14,193 nucleotides of DNA from Rhodospirillaceae bacterium UBA4479 (GTDB lineage: Bacteria > Pseudomonadota > Alphaproteobacteria > Rhodospirillales > Casp-alpha2): positions 1 to 14,193 of the forward strand of contig DGNZ01000324.1 in NCBI GenBank assembly GCA_002389175.1, in the 5' to 3' direction. Every line of letters starts with the position of its first letter. Positions within the stretch are counted from its first letter, which is position 1. The notes under the pieces are model-generated. The model was not told the origin of the DNA and did not search any database. It worked only from the letters and a program-made list of their open reading frames with translations. Both the position numbers and the translations under genes were made by a program. Positions 7,285 through 13,905 of the stretch are shown in pieces.

Positions 7285-8867
7285 TGTCTATCGCGGAGCT
7301 GCCCGAAGTGGGCGGGGATGCCGAGGAAAACACATATCCTTGGCGACGCCGCGGATTTGCGTTGTTTTTCGGGATCTTGGCTGCAACGGCACTGCCGCCA
7401 TTCTATTTTCTGCCAGGATTGTGGATCGGGTTTTCTGGTCTTTTGTATCTTTGTGTGACGGCCCAGCATTGGCGGCGGGCCGCATTTGAAGGTTGGATAT
7501 TTGGCTTGGGATGGTTTGCCCTTGGCCTTTATTGGATCGGCTACGCGTTCTTGGTCGATGCGGCACAATATGCGTATTTGATGCCTTTTGCAGTCATCGG
7601 CATTTCTGTGGCCATGGCGATTTACCCGGCGTTGGCCTGCGGTGCTGTGTCTTGGATTATCCGTCAAACCCCTGTTCGAGCTTATTTACTGCCCATCTTG
7701 TTCGCCGCAGCTTGGAGTGTATCTGAGTGGCTGCGCGGGATCGTACTGACCGGATTCCCGTGGAATCCCCTAGCTTCTATTTGGGGAATATCCGATGAAA
7801 TTTTGCAAACCATATCGTGGCTAAGCGCACTCGGTTTAGGTTTTGTAACGGCCGCTGCATGTTCAGCACCCGTACTTTTAATCCTCGATAAATCGGCATC
7901 CCGACGACAGGCTTGGATCGCCGTTGTGGCGCTGACAATAGCCTTGCCAATTTTTTGGGGCGTTGGTTGGATGCGCCTATCGCATTCGGATACGGCGACG
8001 CATGATGGCATACTATTGCGGCTGGTACAGCCATCCATTCCGCAGCATCTGAAATGGAAAGCGGATCTGCGCCAAGGGCATCTTTTGAAACAATTGGCGC
8101 TGAGTAATCGCACCGAAGGCCCCGCAGGCCCACCCACCCATGTGATTTGGGCTGAAACCAACGTTCCGTATTTGATCACGGATGATTCAGGGCCACCTGC
8201 ACCCTGGGCGGCAGGGGTGCCAACCAACGGTCATATGATTTTTGGTGCGCCGCGACGGGATGCCGCAGGTCAGGTCTATAATAGTTTGCTGGCAATCAAC
8301 GATGACGGCGATATCAAAGCGACCTTCGATAAATTTCATCTGGTGCCATTTGGCGAATATGTGCCGCTTCGGGGTTGGTTGCCCTTTGATAAATTGACGG
8401 AAGGCCGGGGCGATTTTACCGCAGGTGCGGGCCCCGAAACCATCACTTTGGCTGGCCTGCCACCGTTTGCTGCGATCATTTGTTACGAGGTTATTTTCTC
8501 GGGCAATGTCGTCGATGCGGACAATCGCCCGGAATGGATATTGAATATTACCAATGATGCTTGGTTTGGGCCATCAACGGGGCCGCGCCAACACCTGGTC
8601 CAGGCCCGCTTGCGCGCGATCGAAGAAGGCCTGCCTGTGGTCCGCGTGGCGAATACCGGTATTTCTGCCGTCATCGATCCGTATGGGCGTATTCGTAACA
8701 GCCTTGATCTGGGAATGATCGGCATCATCGATGCGCCCTTGCCAGAAGCCTTGCCGCCAACTGTATTTTCCCACGTTGGTCAGCTTCCAATGCTTCTGAT
8801 CAGTGTGCTTATTCTGATGGGAGCAGCCGTCATGTGCTGGATTCGTCGTCGCCAACATAAAAATTAG
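7284..8867 (+). CDS. lnt: Apolipoprotein N-acyltransferase
   Basis: Lnt is an inner-membrane enzyme that adds the third acyl chain to the N-terminal cysteine of lipoproteins, using phospholipid as donor. The 527-residue protein has an N-terminal bundle of about six membrane helices (residues 22-215), a periplasmic nitrilase-like domain (about 245-490) and a final membrane helix (about 497-520) followed by a basic tail. The Glu-Lys-Cys triad is readable: Glu291 in WAETNVPY, Lys350 in DKFHLVPFGEYVP, and Cys400 in ICYEVIF. NDAWFGPSTGPRQH is also conserved. The ATG shares one base with the tlyC stop (TAATG), so the two are probably coupled. In many relatives a small XRE regulator gene lies between lnt and metK; here there is only a leader region. 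Confidence 0.96.
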   Translation: MSIAELPEVGGDAEENTYPWRRRGFALFFGILAATALPPFYFLPGLWIGFSGLLYLCVTAQHWRRAAFEGWIFGLGWFALGLYWIGYAFLVDAAQYAYLMPFAVIGISVAMAIYPALACGAVSWIIRQTPVRAYLLPILFAAAWSVSEWLRGIVLTGFPWNPLASIWGISDEILQTISWLSALGLGFVTAAACSAPVLLILDKSASRRQAWIAVVALTIALPIFWGVGWMRLSHSDTATHDGILLRLVQPSIPQHLKWKADLRQGHLLKQLALSNRTEGPAGPPTHVIWAETNVPYLITDDSGPPAPWAAGVPTNGHMIFGAPRRDAAGQVYNSLLAINDDGDIKATFDKFHLVPFGEYVPLRGWLPFDKLTEGRGDFTAGAGPETITLAGLPPFAAIICYEVIFSGNVVDADNRPEWILNITNDAWFGPSTGPRQHLVQARLRAIEEGLPVVRVANTGISAVIDPYGRIRNSLDLGMIGIIDAPLPEALPPTVFSHVGQLPMLLISVLILMGAAVMCWIRRRQHKN

Positions 8868-8908
8868 CATAAAAAATCATGTTTAGGTTGCGGTCACGTT
8901 GGATTTTC

Positions 8909-8937
8909 TTGACGCCGGGCGATGAAGTTGTCACAAG
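8909..8937 (+). promoter_or_regulatory. Weak candidate metK promoter
   Basis: TTGACG at 8909-8914 is a near-perfect -35. The hexamer 17 bases on, CACAAG (8932-8937), is a poor -10. The implied start near 8943-8945 falls just before the riboswitch P1 stem, which is where it should be. Position supports it more than sequence does. Confidence 0.3.
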
Positions 8938-8953
8938 GGCGACGCTGATAAGC

Positions 8954-9006
8954 CGTGGATGGATTTGGACCGCTTGCCGCCACGTTAAATAAGGAGCTAA
9001 GTGGGC
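8954..9006 (+). promoter_or_regulatory. SAM-II riboswitch upstream of metK
   Basis: The aptamer can be drawn in full. P1 pairs CGUGG (8954-8958) with CCACG (8980-8984), five perfect pairs. The H-type pseudoknot P2 pairs CCGCUU (8970-8975, in loop 1) with AAGUGG (8999-9004), six pairs including one G-U. The invariant SAM-II blocks are present: GGAUUUG in loop 1 (8961-8967), UUGC (8974-8977), ACGUUAAAU after P1 (8982-8990), and AGCUAA (8995-9000) entering P2. Layout and sequence match the known SAM-II (metA-motif) class of alphaproteobacteria. It binds S-adenosylmethionine and usually lowers translation, which fits control of the SAM synthetase gene as product feedback. The aptamer ends 66 bases before the metK start, further than the usual arrangement in which the ribosome-binding site lies in or just after P2. 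Confidence 0.88.
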
Positions 9007-9010
9007 GATC

Positions 9011-9025
9011 AACTCCTCGAGTTTT
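9011..9025 (+). promoter_or_regulatory. Small hairpin in the metK leader containing an anti-Shine-Dalgarno CUCCU
   Basis: AACUC (9011-9015), loop CUC, GAGUU (9019-9023), then UU. Too weak for a terminator. The stretch CUCCU (9013-9017) is complementary both to AGGAG inside the aptamer (8992-8996) and to AGGAG of the metK ribosome-binding site (9060-9064). It could switch partners depending on SAM binding (inference). Confidence 0.3.
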
Positions 9026-9052
9026 CTGCCCCGGGTCCAAGATTGTGTAACG

Positions 9053-9075
9053 CAAGTCTAGGAGGGACCGACTTG
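9053..9075 (+). promoter_or_regulatory. metK ribosome-binding site inside a start-codon hairpin
   Basis: The Shine-Dalgarno AGGAGGG (9060-9066) sits six bases before the UUG start (9073-9075) and settles the metK start. CAAGUC (9053-9058) pairs perfectly with GACUUG (9070-9075). This makes a six-pair stem that buries the start codon and shows the Shine-Dalgarno in an 11-base loop. A competing pairing, GGUCC (9034-9038) with GGACC (9065-9069), would cover the end of the Shine-Dalgarno instead. Confidence 0.55.
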
Positions 9076-10248
9076 AGCCGTTCAAATTACCTATTCACAA
9101 GTGAATCCGTGTCCGAAGGACACCCTGATAAAATTTGCGACCGCGTATCCGATGAAATTGTCGATGCGTATCTCGCCATTGACCCTGAATCACGTGTCGC
9201 ATGCGAAACCCTGGTGACGACGAACTTGGTCGTCCTGGCTGGCGAAACTCGCTGTTCCGGCGAAGTATCCCCCGCGCGGGTCGAGGAATTGGCCCGCGCT
9301 GCGATCAAGGATATTGGCTACGACCAGGATAATTTCCATTGGGAAAAGTCCGAAGTCCAAGTTCATTTGCATCCGCAATCAGCGCATATCGCGCAAGGTG
9401 TTGATGCGGCTGGCAACAAAGACGAAGGCGCCGGTGACCAAGGCATCATGTTTGGTTACGCCTGCACGGAAACGGATGTGCTGATGCCAGCCCCGATCCA
9501 TTTGTCACACAAAATTCTTGAAGTGATGGCGACCAAGCGGAAAAATGGCACGTTGCCGGGCATCGGTCCTGATAACAAAAGCCAAGTGACGTTGCAGTAC
9601 GAAAACGGCAAACCGGTCCGCGCGACGTCAATTGTTGTTTCTTCGCAACACGACGAAGGCTTGACCCAGGACGATGTCCGCGAATTGGTGCGTCCGATTG
9701 TCGAAGACGTCCTTCCCGATGGCTGGATGTGCCCAGAAGACGAATTCTACGTGAATCCAACGGGTAAATTTGTCATCGGTGGTCCTGATGGCGATGCCGG
9801 TCTAACCGGTCGTAAGATCATCGTCGATACGTATGGTGGTGCGGCCCCTCATGGTGGCGGCGCGTTCTCGGGCAAAGATCCGACCAAGGTTGACCGCTCT
9901 GCCGCATATGCGGGTCGTTATTGTGCGAAAAATATTGTCGCTGCCGGCTTGGCCGATAAATGCACGATCCAGCTTGCCTATGCGATTGGCGTTTCCAAAC
10001 CATTGTCGGTGTACATCGACACCTATGGCACGGGTAAAGTCCACGAAGACGAAATCGCTGAAAAACTTCAGCAAATCGTTGATTTGTCGCCACGTGGCAT
10101 CCGCGAGCATTTAGGCCTTAACCGTCCGATTTATGCGCGGACATCGGCTTATGGCCACTTTGGCCGTGCACCCGAAGACGACGGTGGGTTCTCTTGGGAG
10201 CGCACAGACATCGTTGATGATCTGAAAGCCGCTTTCGGCGCCAATTAA
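9073..10248 (+). CDS. metK: S-adenosylmethionine synthetase (methionine adenosyltransferase)
   Basis: MetK makes S-adenosylmethionine from methionine and ATP with release of phosphate and pyrophosphate, in the cytosol as a tetramer. The 391-residue protein has the opening NYLFTSESVSEGHPDKICD with the ATP-binding EGHPDK (residues 15-20), the loop motif GAGDQGIMFGYA (119-130) and the P-loop-like GGGAFSGKD (261-269) followed by PTKVDRSAAY. Length is normal for alphaproteobacteria. The frame is open upstream to a GTG at 9001, but that GTG lies inside the riboswitch pseudoknot and the extra residues have no family match. The TTG at 9073 with AGGAGGG before it is the better start. The gene is under the SAM-II riboswitch and is followed 19 bases later by trmB. 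Confidence 0.97.
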   Translation: MSRSNYLFTSESVSEGHPDKICDRVSDEIVDAYLAIDPESRVACETLVTTNLVVLAGETRCSGEVSPARVEELARAAIKDIGYDQDNFHWEKSEVQVHLHPQSAHIAQGVDAAGNKDEGAGDQGIMFGYACTETDVLMPAPIHLSHKILEVMATKRKNGTLPGIGPDNKSQVTLQYENGKPVRATSIVVSSQHDEGLTQDDVRELVRPIVEDVLPDGWMCPEDEFYVNPTGKFVIGGPDGDAGLTGRKIIVDTYGGAAPHGGGAFSGKDPTKVDRSAAYAGRYCAKNIVAAGLADKCTIQLAYAIGVSKPLSVYIDTYGTGKVHEDEIAEKLQQIVDLSPRGIREHLGLNRPIYARTSAYGHFGRAPEDDGGFSWERTDIVDDLKAAFGAN

Positions 10249-10267
10249 GTCTTTAAGGAGGATCGGG

Positions 10268-10996
10268 GTGAACAGCGACACGCCGATCCGTCCTGACGGC
10301 AAACCGCATTGGTACGGGCGGCGCAAAACGCATAAGCTCCGCCCGCGCCGTCAACAACTCGTCGATGACCTGTTGCCAAAACTGCGGATCGCCGATCCTG
10401 ACAGCGATACCCCCATCGATTTAAGCGCCGCCTTTGATAACGCAGACGCCGACGTGCGCCTGGAAATTGGTTTTGGCGCGGGCGAGCATTTGTTGGGCGC
10501 GGCGCTCAAGGACCCGGATATCAACTTCATCGGGTGTGAGCCGTTTATCAACGGGGTGTCTGCCTTGTTGGCGGATTTGGACGAACATGATGTGACCAAT
10601 GTTCGCCTATTCGATGATGATGCGCGGCTATTGCTGGCGCGATTGCCAACGGCGTCTATTTCAAAAATCTATCTTTTGTTCCCAGACCCATGGCCGAAAT
10701 CACGACACCATCGTCGGCGCTTCGTGCAGCGCGAAACCTTAGATACGTTTGCGCGCTTGGCCAAGGATGATACCGAATTTGTATTTGCGTCTGACCACAA
10801 GGGTTATGTGGCCTGGACATTGGCCCAGGTCTTGCCACATCCAGATTGGACATGGACGGCGCGGCGACCTGATGATTGGTGCGACCCACCAGAAGGTTGG
10901 GTGGAGACTCGCTATGAAGCCAAAGGCAGAAAAAAGGGTGACGAACCTGCATATTTGACGTTTCAGCGGAACCCCCGGGCATCAAATAACGTTTAG
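10268..10996 (+). CDS. trmB: tRNA (guanine-N7-)-methyltransferase
   Basis: TrmB uses SAM to methylate G46 of tRNA to m7G46. The 242-residue Rossmann-type methyltransferase shows the SAM-binding EIGFGAGEHLL (66-76), GCEPFINGVSALL, the TrmB hallmark FPDPWPKSRHHRRRF (138-152), and TRYEAKG near the end. The basic N-terminus HWYGRRKTHKLRPRR is typical of alpha TrmB. The start is GTG at 10268 with a strong AAGGAGG at 10255-10261. It follows metK by 19 bases and is likely cotranscribed with it, so its expression would partly follow the metK leader. A strong intrinsic terminator lies about 90 bases after its stop. Confidence 0.96.
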   Translation: MNSDTPIRPDGKPHWYGRRKTHKLRPRRQQLVDDLLPKLRIADPDSDTPIDLSAAFDNADADVRLEIGFGAGEHLLGAALKDPDINFIGCEPFINGVSALLADLDEHDVTNVRLFDDDARLLLARLPTASISKIYLLFPDPWPKSRHHRRRFVQRETLDTFARLAKDDTEFVFASDHKGYVAWTLAQVLPHPDWTWTARRPDDWCDPPEGWVETRYEAKGRKKGDEPAYLTFQRNPRASNNV

Positions 10997-11007
10997 GGAC
11001 AAGCCCC

Positions 11008-11036
11008 TTGCGCTTTTTCACCAATAAAGATATATC
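11008..11036 (+). promoter_or_regulatory. Candidate promoter downstream of trmB
   Basis: TTGCGC (11008-11013) and TATATC (11031-11036) are 17 bases apart. The -10 lies in the palindrome AGATATATCT (11028-11037). The predicted start, near 11042-11044, coincides with the first base of a hairpin and lies only about 70 bases before a strong terminator. It may therefore drive a short RNA, or read through into rimP. Confidence 0.35.
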
Positions 11037-11041
11037 TCTGC

Positions 11042-11114
11042 CGTCCTCTTAAAGAGGGCGCTCGTTAATCTATGAAGTGATTGATGGGTGGGCCAGCGGC
11101 CCACCATTTTTTTT
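11042..11114 (+). ncRNA. Candidate small RNA, about 73 nt
   Basis: Starting at the predicted transcription start, the RNA would have a 5' hairpin CGUCCUC-UUAAA-GAGGGCG (11042-11060, seven pairs with one U-G), a single-stranded linker of about 26 bases, and a terminator hairpin with eight U. This is the common layout of intergenic small RNAs. There is no convincing ORF in it. No known RNA family is recognised, and it could equally be the tail of the metK-trmB mRNA. Confidence 0.3.
11087..11114 (+). terminator. Strong intrinsic terminator after metK-trmB
   Basis: GGTGGGCC (11087-11094), loop AGC, GGCCCACC (11098-11105), then A and eight T (11107-11114). This is eight perfect GC-rich pairs with a long T-run, the clearest terminator in the window. 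It separates the metK-trmB unit from the rimP operon. Confidence 0.92.
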
Positions 11115-11175
11115 GCCAAATCGAGATCACCCGCACCTTTTTTGGGTTGGTTTTTTTTGGTGACGAGAGGGTACA
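11115..11175 (+). promoter_or_regulatory. T-tract leader before rimP
   Basis: This 61-base gap between the terminator and rimP holds two further T-tracts, six T at 11138-11143 and eight T at 11151-11158, separated by GGGTTGG. No good -35/-10 pair is visible. CACC (11134-11137) could pair with GGTG (11159-11162) around the tracts, but weakly. GAGAGGG (11165-11171) is the rimP Shine-Dalgarno. Confidence 0.3.
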
Positions 11176-11676
11176 TTGGCGGCAAAAGAGACAGCTGCAC
11201 GCATTCAAGATTTGATCGAACCGACGATCAACGACATGGGCTTTGAAATTGTCCGTGTCCACGTGTCGGGCGGGCAAACGTTGTTGGTTCAAATTATGAC
11301 TGAACCGCTGAATGGCAGTGACATGAATGTTGCTGATTGTGCTAAGATATCTCGCGCCGTATCTGTGGTGATGGATGTCGAAGATCCCATCGTCGATGCA
11401 TATACCCTCGAAGTCAGTTCGCCGGGCATAGATCGTCCTTTGGTGCGGCTAAAAGATTTCGATCGCTTCAGCGGGTTTGAGGCCAAGATAGAATTACAAC
11501 ACGTGATCGATGGGCGGCGGAAATTTTCCGGCCGATTGTTGAGCACCGAAGACGACAACATTAGGGTCGATATCGATGGTGAAACGGTCAGTGTACTGTT
11601 TGACGATATCGCAAAGGCAAAGCTCATCGTGACAGATGAGATGATCGCTCGGTTAGGAAAAGAGAAGACATCATGA
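11176..11676 (+). CDS. rimP: Ribosome maturation factor RimP
   Basis: RimP binds free 30S subunits and promotes their maturation. The 166-residue protein has the N-terminal alpha/beta domain (IQDLIEPTINDMGFEIVRV, then the CAKISRAVSVVMDVEDPI helix region) and the family signature YTLEVSSPGIDRPL. It continues with DFDRFSGFEAKIEL and the Sm-like C-terminal barrel ending IAKAKLIVTDEMI. The start is TTG at 11176 with GAGAGGG at 11165-11171. The stop overlaps the nusA start as ATGA (11673-11676), indicating translational coupling. It is the first gene of the rimP-nusA-ylxR-infB operon conserved through bacteria. Confidence 0.95.
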   Translation: MAAKETAARIQDLIEPTINDMGFEIVRVHVSGGQTLLVQIMTEPLNGSDMNVADCAKISRAVSVVMDVEDPIVDAYTLEVSSPGIDRPLVRLKDFDRFSGFEAKIELQHVIDGRRKFSGRLLSTEDDNIRVDIDGETVSVLFDDIAKAKLIVTDEMIARLGKEKTS

Positions 11677-13274
11677 GTGAAATGATCATGGAGGCCGGCG
11701 ACGTACACGCCCGCCCGGAACTTTTGACGGTTGCAGACACGGTTGCGCGCGATAAAGGTATCGACCGCGACGAAGTGCTCGAAGCTATGGAAATGGCGAT
11801 CCAAAAAGCGGGTCGTTCCAAGTATGGCCACGAGCATGACATCCGCGCCCACATTGACCGCAAAACAGGCGAGATCATGCTGGCCCGCTACATCGAAGTC
11901 GTCGAAGACGGCGCCGAGCGCGAAAACGAAGTTGCTCAGATGTATTTGGCCGATGCGGCAAAGCGTAAAGCCGATGCAGCCATTGGCGAATTTATCGTCG
12001 ACGTTCTGCCACCAATTGATTTTGGTCGGATTGCCGCGCAAACCGCGAAACAAGTGATTGTACAGCGCGTGCGCGAAGCCGAACGGGTGCGCCAATACGA
12101 AGAATACAAAGACAAAGCCGGCGAAATCGTCAACGGCTTGGTCAAGCGGATGGAATACGGCAACGCGGTCGTCGATCTGGGCCGTGCCGAAGCCATTCTG
12201 CGCCGTGATGAGTCGATTCCGCGCGAGCATTTCAACAATGGTGACCGCATTCGTGCCTACATCGTTGATGTTCGTCAGGAACCTCGTGGCCCGCAAATCT
12301 TCTTGTCGCGAACACACCCTGATTTCATGGCCGCCTTGTTCAAACAGGAAGTGCCTGAAATCTATGACGGCATTATCGAAATCAAATCCGTAGCCCGTGA
12401 TCCAGGGTCCCGCGCGAAAATCGCCGTGGTGTCCCATGACAGCAGCATCGACCCCGTTGGCCCATGTATTGGTATGCGTGGCTCACGTGTGCAGGCCGTC
12501 GTTGGCGAACTGCAGGGCGAGAAGATCGATATTATCCAATGGTCACCCGATTCAGCGTCGTTCATCGTGAACGCGTTGGCCCCCGCCGAGGTCGCCAAGG
12601 TTGTTTTGGATGAAGACAACAACAAAATCGAAGTTGTGGTCCCTGATGAACAACTCAGCTTGGCTATCGGCCGTCGCGGCCAAAACGTTCGCTTGGCATC
12701 ACAGCTTTCGGGTTGGGACATCGACATTTTGACCGAAGCCGAAGAATCCGAACGCCGTCAGAAAGAATTCCAAGATCGCTCGAAAATGTTTGTCGATGCA
12801 CTCGACGTTGACGAAGTGATCGCGCATTTGTTGGTCACTGAGGGCTTTAGCTCGGTCGAGGAAGTGGGCTTTGTACCACTTGACGATTTGACCGACATCG
12901 AAGGCTTCGACGAAGAGGTTGCCGAGGAATTGCAGGCCCGCGCCCGCGCTTACTTGTCGAACCTTGAAGACGAGCAAAACGCCAAGCGTCGTGAAATGGG
13001 CGTCGAAGACGACGTTGCTGAAATCGAAGGTATGACACCGTCGTTGATGGTGGTCCTCGGCGAGAACGGCATTAAAACCCGAGACGATGTGGCAGATTTA
13101 GCTGGTGATGAATTGCTGGAATTTGCCCCTGCGGGTTCAATGACCTTGGATGAAGCCAACGAAATGATCATGGCTGCGCGTGCACATTGGTTCGCGGATG
13201 ATCCGGCACCTGCAGAGCCTGCTGCAGAGGCTGCTGACGGCGAAGAAACTGAAGAAAAACCTGCGGACGCATAA
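11673..13274 (+). CDS. nusA: Transcription termination/antitermination protein NusA
   Basis: NusA binds RNA polymerase and nascent RNA and modulates pausing, termination and rRNA antitermination. Domains in the 533 residues are as follows. The N-terminal RNAP-binding domain spans about 10-135. An S1 domain starts at GEIVNGLVKRMEYGNAVVDLG (about 150-210). KH1 has GPCIGMRGSRVQAV (263-276) and KH2 has AIGRRGQNVRLAS (331-343). Two helix-hairpin-helix acidic repeats follow (about 370-430 and 445-505), one with LDDLTDIEGFDEEVAEEL and one with GDELLEFAPAGSMTLDEANEMI. The tail is Ala/Glu/Pro-rich and disordered. The C-terminal repeats are as in E. coli and many alphaproteobacteria and are absent from Bacillus NusA. 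The start ATG overlaps the rimP stop. Confidence 0.97.
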   Translation: MSEMIMEAGDVHARPELLTVADTVARDKGIDRDEVLEAMEMAIQKAGRSKYGHEHDIRAHIDRKTGEIMLARYIEVVEDGAERENEVAQMYLADAAKRKADAAIGEFIVDVLPPIDFGRIAAQTAKQVIVQRVREAERVRQYEEYKDKAGEIVNGLVKRMEYGNAVVDLGRAEAILRRDESIPREHFNNGDRIRAYIVDVRQEPRGPQIFLSRTHPDFMAALFKQEVPEIYDGIIEIKSVARDPGSRAKIAVVSHDSSIDPVGPCIGMRGSRVQAVVGELQGEKIDIIQWSPDSASFIVNALAPAEVAKVVLDEDNNKIEVVVPDEQLSLAIGRRGQNVRLASQLSGWDIDILTEAEESERRQKEFQDRSKMFVDALDVDEVIAHLLVTEGFSSVEEVGFVPLDDLTDIEGFDEEVAEELQARARAYLSNLEDEQNAKRREMGVEDDVAEIEGMTPSLMVVLGENGIKTRDDVADLAGDELLEFAPAGSMTLDEANEMIMAARAHWFADDPAPAEPAAEAADGEETEEKPADA

Positions 13275-13293
13275 GGAACGGGACGAAGCTATT

Positions 13294-13905
13294 TTGTTGA
13301 AAGAGAAACCTACATTGAAGAAATCTCAACCCGAACGGCGGTGCATCGTTACACATGCGTCACAGCCAAAGGCGGGATTGATTAGATTTGTGGTCTCTCC
13401 GGATGATGAAATCGTGCCGGACCTCTCTGAACGTCTACCGGGTCGCGGAATTTGGGTGAGTGCTGAGCGTGTGCATATTCAAACCGCTATCGACAAAAAA
13501 ATGTTTGCCCGGGCGGCCAAGGCCAAAGTCGTCATTCCCGACGATTTGATTTCCAGGATTGGCGTTCTGCTGGTAAAACGCTGCCAAGATTTGATCAGCA
13601 TGGCGCGTCGCGCCGATCAGTTGGTGGTGGGTTTCGAGCGGGTGGCCGAAGCACTAGAGCGCGGTAAAGTCGGCGTCGTTGCCATCGCATGCGACGCAGG
13701 TCGAGGTCGTGGTTACATCACGGCGGCAACAGATGGCGAACCAATTTTAGGCGGCATGACGGGCGAAGAACTCGCCACGGCTGCAAGCAAAGGCGCAATT
13801 TCGTTCGCGGCTATTTTAAAAAGTGGCCTAGCGGACGCGCTGATCCAAGAACACGAACGGTTAATCGGTATCCGACCGATTGAAATGGACGAGAAAAATG
13901 ACTGA
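13294..13905 (+). CDS. ylxR: YlxR (DUF448) domain fused to an L7Ae-like RNA-binding domain
   Basis: This is an RNA-binding protein of the nusA-infB operon. The N-terminal YlxR domain (about residues 15-95) has RRCIVTHASQPKAGLIRFVV and LPGRGIWVSAER. The second half (about 110-195) is L7Ae/L30e-like, with LISMARRADQLVVGFERVAEALERG and VGVVAIACDAGRG. The fusion is usual in alphaproteobacteria, while Firmicutes carry the two parts as separate genes. The frame is open upstream into nusA (from 13180) without homology. The start is uncertain: TTG at 13294 (203 residues) lies after AAGGAACGGG (13273-13282), and TTG at 13297 or 13315 is also possible. The stop overlaps infB by eight bases. Confidence 0.88.
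   Translation: MLKEKPTLKKSQPERRCIVTHASQPKAGLIRFVVSPDDEIVPDLSERLPGRGIWVSAERVHIQTAIDKKMFARAAKAKVVIPDDLISRIGVLLVKRCQDLISMARRADQLVVGFERVAEALERGKVGVVAIACDAGRGRGYITAATDGEPILGGMTGEELATAASKGAISFAAILKSGLADALIQEHERLIGIRPIEMDEKND

Noticed and set aside
9011..9025. Possible intrinsic terminator in the metK leader
   Set aside because: Five pairs, AT-containing, a three-base loop and only four T; too weak. It is kept only as a leader hairpin.
11000..11019. Short hairpin CAAG-CCC-CTTG followed by T5 just after trmB
   Set aside because: Four pairs with a CGC gap before the T-run is too weak for a terminator, and the strong one lies at 11087-11114.
11289..12437. Long minus-strand ORF of 382 codons opposite rimP and nusA
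   Set aside because: It is antisense to two certain genes, its composition is that of a shadow frame, and it has no recognisable domain.
13180..13293. Upstream extension of the ylxR reading frame into nusA
   Set aside because: It overlaps the nusA C-terminus in another frame and has no homology to YlxR; the frame is just open.
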